Shown here: positions 44,873 to 48,904 of the stretch, one piece after another | Layout: every line of letters begins with the position of its first letter | Position numbering within the stretch: the stretch's first letter is position 1 | Source of the DNA: Chthonomonadales bacterium | GTDB lineage: Bacteria > Armatimonadota > Chthonomonadetes > Chthonomonadales > CAJBBX01 | DNA: 48,904 bases | Reading direction: 5' to 3' | Assembly: GCA_020849275.1 (NCBI GenBank) | Contig: JADLGO010000051.1 | Coordinates: forward strand, 1 to 48,904 | Position numbers and translations under genes: made by a program | The notes under the pieces: model-generated | What the model saw: only the letters and a program-made list of their open reading frames with translations | Databases searched by the model: none | What the model was told of the DNA's origin: nothing

Positions 44873-46081
44873 CTATTCCTCAGGCTCCATCGCAAGGTGA
44901 CCACCCAGGCCCGGATCGCCGGCGGCGCGCTGATGGCGCTCCAGAAAGCACTCGGCGAACTCGGGGAACCGGCCGAAATGGATCGACGTCCGGATCCCAC
45001 GCATCAGGCCCGCATAGAACGCGAGGTTGTGGTACGTCGCCAGGCGCGGGCCCAGTATCTCGTTGGCCAGGAACAGATGCCGCACGTAGGCTCGTGAGTG
45101 CAGCGAGCATACCGCGCAGCCGCAGGCCGGGTCGATGCGCTCGAAGTCGCGCGCGAAGCGTGCGTTGCGCAGGTTCAACACGCCCTCCGAAGTGAACACC
45201 TGGCCGTTGCGCCCGTTTCGCGTCGGCAGCACGCAGTCGAACATGTCGACCCCCCGCTCGACCGCGTCCAGGATGTCGCGCGGCGTGCCCACGCCCATCA
45301 GGTAGCGCGGCTTGCCCTCCGGGAGCCGTGCCGTCGACCAGGCGACGCAGGCATTGCGCACCTCGGCGCCCTCCCCCACGGCGAGCCCGCCGATGGCGTA
45401 GCCCGGCAAGCCCAGCGCCGCGAGGGCGCGCGCGCTCGACTCGCGCAGGTCACGGTAGACCGACCCCTGCACGATCCCGAACAGGGCCTGCGGCCACCCG
45501 CCCGCCGCGCGCCCGCCCGCCGCGTCGTGGGCGTCGGCGCACCGTTCCGCCCAGCGGTGCGTACGCTCCAGCGCCTCCTCAGCCGCGGTGCGCTCGCACG
45601 GGTACGGCACACACTCGTCAAACGCCATCACGACGTCCGCCCCGAGCTTCCGCTGGATCTCCATCACGCGCTCCGGCGTGAAGAGGCGGGGCGAGCCGTC
45701 GATATGCGAACGGAACTCCACGCCATCCGCGCCAATGCGTCGAAGACGCGCCAGGCTGAACACCTGGAAGCCGCCGCTGTCGGTGAGAAGGGCGCCGCCC
45801 CAGCCGGCAAAGCGGTGGAGCCCGCCGGCCTCGGCCACCAGATCTTCGCCCGGCCGCAGGCTCAGGTGGTAGGTGTTTCCGAGCACCAGGCTGTAGCCCA
45901 ACTCGCGCAGCTCGCCCGCAAGAATAGACTTGACGGTGCCCTGCGTGCCTACGGGCATAAAGGCCGGCGTCTCAACCCGCCCGTGGGGCAGGCGCAGCGT
46001 TCCAGCGCGCGCAGCGGTTCGGCGGCATCTGGCATCGACGGTGAACAGCGCATCCTCCCGGCGGCAAACGGCCCCGCACAA
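44873..46081 (-). CDS. tgt: tRNA-guanine transglycosylase (queuine/preQ1)
   Basis: 402 residues as called. Tgt exchanges guanine-34 of GUN-anticodon tRNAs for preQ1, a step in queuosine synthesis. Motifs: TPAFMPVGTQGTVKSI, LVLGNTYHL, LLTDSGGFQVFSL (nucleophile/general base region), DVVMAFDECVPY, FGIVQGSVYRDLR, GYAIGGLAVGE, DMFDCVLPTRNGRNG and the zinc site CGCAVCSLHSRAYVRHLFLANEIL. The catalytic Asp is that of DCVLPTRNGR. The start is uncertain: TTG 46081 has no ribosome site, while a CTG at 46048 sits 5 nt after GGGAGG and would begin just ahead of the FTV that normally opens Tgt; queA is not adjacent. A leader hairpin lies just upstream. Confidence 0.94.
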   Translation of the reverse strand: MCGAVCRREDALFTVDARCRRTAARAGTLRLPHGRVETPAFMPVGTQGTVKSILAGELRELGYSLVLGNTYHLSLRPGEDLVAEAGGLHRFAGWGGALLTDSGGFQVFSLARLRRIGADGVEFRSHIDGSPRLFTPERVMEIQRKLGADVVMAFDECVPYPCERTAAEEALERTHRWAERCADAHDAAGGRAAGGWPQALFGIVQGSVYRDLRESSARALAALGLPGYAIGGLAVGEGAEVRNACVAWSTARLPEGKPRYLMGVGTPRDILDAVERGVDMFDCVLPTRNGRNGQVFTSEGVLNLRNARFARDFERIDPACGCAVCSLHSRAYVRHLFLANEILGPRLATYHNLAFYAGLMRGIRTSIHFGRFPEFAECFLERHQRAAGDPGLGGHLAMEPEE

Positions 46082-46086
46082 GCTGA

Positions 46087-46129
46087 AGCACAGGGAACCG
46101 CGCCGGACGGCGGCGCGGTTCCCTGTGCT
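46087..46129 (-). terminator. 19-bp perfect hairpin between the TPR gene and tgt
   Basis: The arms at 46087-46105 and 46111-46129 are perfectly complementary over 19 bp with a 5-nt loop. It lies 32 bp beyond the TPR gene stop and within 6 bp of the TTG called as the tgt start. The stem is very GC-rich and no T-run follows on the minus strand, so it could be a terminator of the TPR gene or a stable 5' leader element of tgt. A TACAAT -10 at 46150-46145 would place a start near 46138, making the hairpin part of the tgt leader. Confidence 0.6.
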
Positions 46130-46160
46130 CCAGCGGTCGACTCGATTGTACCCCGCAACG

Positions 46161-47093
46161 CTATGCGGCGCAGACCCGGCCCATCTCGCGGAGGTTGTCC
46201 AGCGCTACCGGATTATCTGGCTCAGACTCCAGCGCCTTCTCCAGCTCGGCGCGCGCATCCGCCGTTCGGCCGAGGTCGCGCAAGGCCAGCCCGCGGTTAA
46301 CGCGCGCCTCCACGAAGTCCGGATTGATGGCCAGCGCCGCGGCGAAGGCGCCCGCCGCCTCCTCGACGCGCCCGGCGGCGCGAAGGGCCACGCCGAGGTG
46401 GCCATGAACGTCGGCGTAGCTGGGGTTGAGCTCCAGCGCCTTGCGGTACTCGCAGATGGCCTCCTCGTACATCTCACGACAGTAGAGCTCGTCGCCCAGC
46501 CCGAAGTGGTAGAGGATGTCGTCCACCTCGGTGGCCGAGACCGACTCGAGCGCAACGACGACGGCCGCGAAGTCGCCCCCGGCGTGAGCCTCCATGCCCG
46601 CACGATAGGCGCCGGTGCGGAAGCCGGGCTCGAGCTCGACCGCCTGCTCGATGTCGGCGACCCCCTCGTCGCGCCGTCCCGCTCCGTAGAGCGCGAGGCC
46701 GCGGTGCAACCGGGCCTTGGCGAAGCGCGGGTTCAGCTCGAGCGCGGCGTCGAACGCGGCCAGGGCGTCGTCGAAACGGAGTTGCCGACGCAGGCAAAGG
46801 CCCAGGCAGTGGTGCAGGTCGGCGTAGTGGGGATGGATGGCGAGCGCCTTTCGGTAGTGCTCCTCGGCGCGTGCCCAGGCCCCGCGACGCATGCCGGCGT
46901 GACCCAGGTTGGCGTGGGCCTCCGCCATGTAGAAGCGGGAGAGGCGGTGGGTTACGGAGTCGCCGGGACTGCCGTTGAGCACGACCTCGAACAGGCCGAT
47001 CGCCTCCTCGTGAAGGCCCTGATCGAACAGCCGGATGGCTCTGTCGTAGTGCTCGTTACGACCCAGGCCCAGCATCTTCCGCAGCATGGACAT
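46161..47093 (-). CDS. TPR-repeat protein
   Basis: 310 residues, composed almost wholly of tetratricopeptide repeats (for example WARAEEHYRKALAIHPHYADLHHCLGLCLRR, FDDALAAFDAALELNPRFAKARLHRGLALYG, YEEAICEYRKALELNPSYADVHGHLGVALR). No signal peptide or enzyme domain. TPRs mediate protein contacts. GAGGTG lies about 4 nt before the ATG. It follows ugd by 54 bp on the same strand and could belong to its operon. No specific partner can be named. Confidence 0.9.
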   Translation of the reverse strand: MSMLRKMLGLGRNEHYDRAIRLFDQGLHEEAIGLFEVVLNGSPGDSVTHRLSRFYMAEAHANLGHAGMRRGAWARAEEHYRKALAIHPHYADLHHCLGLCLRRQLRFDDALAAFDAALELNPRFAKARLHRGLALYGAGRRDEGVADIEQAVELEPGFRTGAYRAGMEAHAGGDFAAVVVALESVSATEVDDILYHFGLGDELYCREMYEEAICEYRKALELNPSYADVHGHLGVALRAAGRVEEAAGAFAAALAINPDFVEARVNRGLALRDLGRTADARAELEKALESEPDNPVALDNLREMGRVCAA

Positions 47094-47147
47094 TTGGCAC
47101 CTCAGCGAAACTGGTTAGCGACTCAGGAGCCATCGAGCGATGGCCGC

Positions 47148-48461
47148 TCAGCGGGCGACCGGCTCGAGGCCACCACGGCCGACCCCATAGTAGGCGAAGC
47201 CCAGCCGCTGCATCCGGACGGGGTCGTAGACGTTGCGCCCATCGAACAGCACGTCGCCCCGCATCGCCTCGCGGATGCGCTCCAGGTTCAGGTGGCGGAA
47301 CTCGTTCCACTCGGTTACCACTATGGCCGCGTCGGCGCCGAGGACGGCATCGTAGGCGTTCTCGCCGTAGTGGATCTGCGGGAACACCTCGCGCGTCCTG
47401 GCCATCGCGATGGGGTCGTAGGCCCGCACGTTCGCGCCGGAGGCCAGCAGGCGCGCGATCACGTCGAGCGACTTCGCGTCGCGCATGTCGTCGGTGTTGG
47501 CCTTGAAGGCCAGGCCGAGCACGGCGACCGTCCGGTCCGCAAGCCCGCCGAGCACGCCCTCAAGCCGGTCCATGAACCGGCCCACTCGCTCCTCGTTCAC
47601 GCGCACCACATCCCTGAGAATGGCGAAGTCGCACCCGTGGCGCTCGGCCGTGCGGATCAGCGCCTTGGTGTCCTTCGGGAAGCAGGATCCGCCGTACCCG
47701 AGACCCGCCTGCAGAAAGGCGGCGCCGATGCGGTGGTCGTAGCCCATGCCCTTCATCACCTGGGTGACGTCGGCGCCCGCCGCCTCGCAGACGTCCGCAA
47801 TGGCGTTGATGAACGAGATCTTGGTGGCCAGGAAGGCGTTAGACGCGTACTTGATCATCTCGGCGCTCACGACGTCCGTGATTAGCATCGGGCGCTCGAG
47901 CGGGGCGTAGAGCTCCAGGATGCGCATGGCGACCACCTGGCTCGGCGCGCCGATCACGATCCGGTCGGGCTGGAGCGTGTCCGCGATGGCGGACCCTTCG
48001 CGCAGGAACTCCGGGTTGGAGACGACGTCGAAGTCTACGTCGCGACGCTTGTTGGTCTCGATGATCTCGCGCACGCGGTCACCGGTCCCGACCGGAACGG
48101 TGCTCTTGTTGACGACCACCTTGTAGCGGTTGAGCGCGCGGGCGATGGCGCGCGCGGCTTCCTCCACCTGCGTCATGTCCGGGTCGCCCGAGGGAAGTGG
48201 CGGCGTGCCCACGCATATGAAAACCACGTCTGAGCGGCCGACGGCGCTCTCCGTGTCCGTGGTGAAGCACAGGCGGCCGTCCGCCACGTTGCGCTCCACC
48301 ATCTCCTGCAATCCGGGCTCGTAGATCGGCATCTGCCCGCGCTCGAGCATGTCCACCTTGGCCGAATCGCGGTCGACACAGACGACCTCGTTGCCGAGAT
48401 CCGCGAAGACGGACCCCGTCACCAGACCTACGTAGCCCGTTCCGATGACGCAGATGTTCAT
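47148..48461 (-). CDS. ugd: UDP-glucose 6-dehydrogenase
   Basis: 437 residues. It oxidises UDP-glucose to UDP-glucuronate with two NAD+, supplying precursors for exopolysaccharide or cell-surface sugars. N-terminal Rossmann MNICVIGTGYVGLVTG, YEPGLQEMV, VNKSTVPVGTG and NPEFLREGSAI are present. The catalytic Cys260 lies in GYGGSCFPKDTKAL, and GLAFKANTDDMRDAKSLDV marks the second Rossmann domain. UDP-mannose dehydrogenases share much of this; GSCFPKD fits both, so the substrate is not fully fixed. The ATG at 48461 has GGAG 4 nt upstream and a promoter 40 bp beyond. It heads a ugd-TPR run. Confidence 0.93.
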   Translation of the reverse strand: MNICVIGTGYVGLVTGSVFADLGNEVVCVDRDSAKVDMLERGQMPIYEPGLQEMVERNVADGRLCFTTDTESAVGRSDVVFICVGTPPLPSGDPDMTQVEEAARAIARALNRYKVVVNKSTVPVGTGDRVREIIETNKRRDVDFDVVSNPEFLREGSAIADTLQPDRIVIGAPSQVVAMRILELYAPLERPMLITDVVSAEMIKYASNAFLATKISFINAIADVCEAAGADVTQVMKGMGYDHRIGAAFLQAGLGYGGSCFPKDTKALIRTAERHGCDFAILRDVVRVNEERVGRFMDRLEGVLGGLADRTVAVLGLAFKANTDDMRDAKSLDVIARLLASGANVRAYDPIAMARTREVFPQIHYGENAYDAVLGADAAIVVTEWNEFRHLNLERIREAMRGDVLFDGRNVYDPVRMQRLGFAYYGVGRGGLEPVAR

Positions 48462-48502
48462 GTCGCTCCGCCACTCCCCGCGTGGCGCACTGGCCACGCC
48501 TG

Positions 48503-48531
48503 ATTATCGGCCGACCGGCCGGGCGTGTTTA
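48503..48531 (-). promoter_or_regulatory. Putative promoter of ugd
   Basis: Minus strand: TAAACA at 48531-48526, 17 bp, GATAAT at 48508-48503. The leader to the ATG at 48461 also holds a 7-bp hairpin (48480-48486 with 48493-48499). Confidence 0.4.
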
Positions 48532-48607
48532 GAGCGCGGCGGGGCCCACGCCAGGGCCGCCCGACCGCCCGTGGCCATCGACGCTCAAACGATGGCAGGC
48601 ACGGAAT

Positions 48608-48640
48608 CGGCCAGGTCCGCGCGTGAAGCGGGCCTGGCCG
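48608..48640 (-). terminator. Hairpin terminator of the tRNA transcript
   Basis: The arms at 48608-48620 and 48628-48640 pair over 13 bp with one G-U wobble and a 7-nt loop. The hairpin begins 7 nt beyond the tRNA 3' end on the minus strand; no long T-run follows. Confidence 0.6.
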
Positions 48641-48647
48641 TACTGTG

Positions 48648-48719
<72 letters not shown>

Positions 48720-48732
48720 AGACTGACTCACC

Positions 48733-48761
48733 ATTATAGCCACGCCACGCCGGCCTGTCAA
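48733..48761 (-). promoter_or_regulatory. Consensus promoter of tRNA-Arg
   Basis: Minus strand: TTGACA at 48761-48756, 17 bp, TATAAT at 48738-48733; start near 48727, a few bases before the mature tRNA. The right-hand IS end lies 17 bp beyond the -35 box. Confidence 0.9.
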
Positions 48762-48778
48762 TCGCGCCCGAGGAGGAT

Positions 48779-48904
48779 TGTAACTGCTCAGGGAATATGT
48801 CCGGTGTTATTGCTCAGGGACTTTGTCCGCATGCTAATGGGTATGGGGACAATCACATTGAGCGTCAGACAACAGCGGCGTTTGGAGGTTTTGGGCAAGC
48901 TTGG
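48779..48904 (+). mobile_element. Terminal part of an insertion sequence (right copy)
   Basis: Bases 48779-48902 are the exact inverted copy of 1-124, beginning TGTAACTGC at the tip. Two imperfect direct repeats of 24 bp, at 48779-48802 and 48805-48828, share 20 of 24 bases and a 26-bp period; subterminal repeats like these often bind transposase. The element continues beyond the window. Because the same element end faces inward on both sides, the two copies are in opposite orientation. Confidence 0.9.
48831..48904 (+). CDS. Transposase N-terminus (partial, runs off the right edge)
   Basis: An ATG at 48831 (with in-frame ATGs at 48837 and 48843) opens a frame identical to that at 72-1, ending at the window edge after TITLSVRQQRRLEVLGKL. 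An AGGGA lies 10 nt before the first ATG, inside the second subterminal repeat. It is probably the start of an integrase-fold (ISNCY/IS481-like) transposase; the rest is not visible. Confidence 0.6.
   Translation, partial: MLMGMGTITLSVRQQRRLEVLGKL

Noticed and set aside
46087-46129. preQ1 riboswitch upstream of tgt
   Set aside because: The sequence is a simple perfect hairpin; the A-rich tail and short pseudoknot of preQ1 classes are absent.

Overview
The window is a GC-rich (visibly about 70% GC) bacterial chromosomal segment packed with genes on both strands. Gene content points to Armatimonadota (Armatimonadetes) or a close relative, with moderate confidence. The reasons are a McsA-McsB-ClpC operon and a SepF/YggS pair (Terrabacteria traits), together with large secreted glycoside hydrolases, a sulfatase, a UroD-like protein, a malectin-type domain and a surface protein with an SLH-like C-terminus. 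I saw no rRNA gene or other taxonomic marker that would settle it.

Layout. (1) 1-124 and 48779-48902 are a perfect 124-bp inverted repeat. Each copy is the terminal part of the same insertion sequence and carries the first 24 codons of a transposase reading out of the window, so the segment lies between two oppositely oriented IS copies. (2) 142-3545: a strong promoter, a possibly structured leader and a large secreted BNR/Asp-box propeller protein. (3) 3650-8672 (minus): an ilvE-mcsA-mcsB-clpC protein quality-control operon. (4) 8847-10863 (minus): yggS-sepF-proC. (5) 11012-15503 (minus): the complete phosphate uptake operon pstSCAB-phoU, with four 11-bp-spaced Pho-box half-sites upstream. 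(6) 15760-18300 (plus): three tandem paralogous secreted proteins of unknown function, then ligA. (7) 20582-24977 (minus): a gluzincin-like peptidase coupled to a very large GH42-like secreted protein. (8) 25181-29760: a small Asp/Arg/Trp-repeat secreted protein, an orphan protein, a secreted flavoprotein with FN3-like and SLH-like regions, and a DAHP synthase. (9) 29768-34986: ispE with a MobA-like nucleotidyltransferase, a GAF histidine kinase, a Crp/Fnr regulator and an MFS transporter. (10) 35000-43572: a polysaccharide-type locus with a UroD-like protein, a GH5-like hydrolase, a sulfatase and an (alpha/alpha)6-type protein with malectin- and CBM-like domains. (11) 43619-48461 (minus): ugd, a TPR protein, tgt and a secreted protein coupled to tgt. 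(12) tRNA-Arg(CCG) with a consensus promoter, directly followed by the right-hand IS end.

How the parts work together: the pst operon has the promoter architecture of phosphate-starvation control. The mcsAB-clpC genes should mark and unfold damaged proteins, but the McsB homologue has Ser where the catalytic Cys is expected. The 36-44 kb block looks like extracellular breakdown of a decorated, possibly sulfated, glycan. Many genes are preceded by recognisable sigma-70-type promoters (TTGACN, 17-18 bp, TATNAT). The most unusual observations are that both IS copies end exactly 17 bp upstream of such a -35 box, the altered McsB active site, the 5' leader of the first gene, and a 19-bp perfect hairpin just upstream of tgt.
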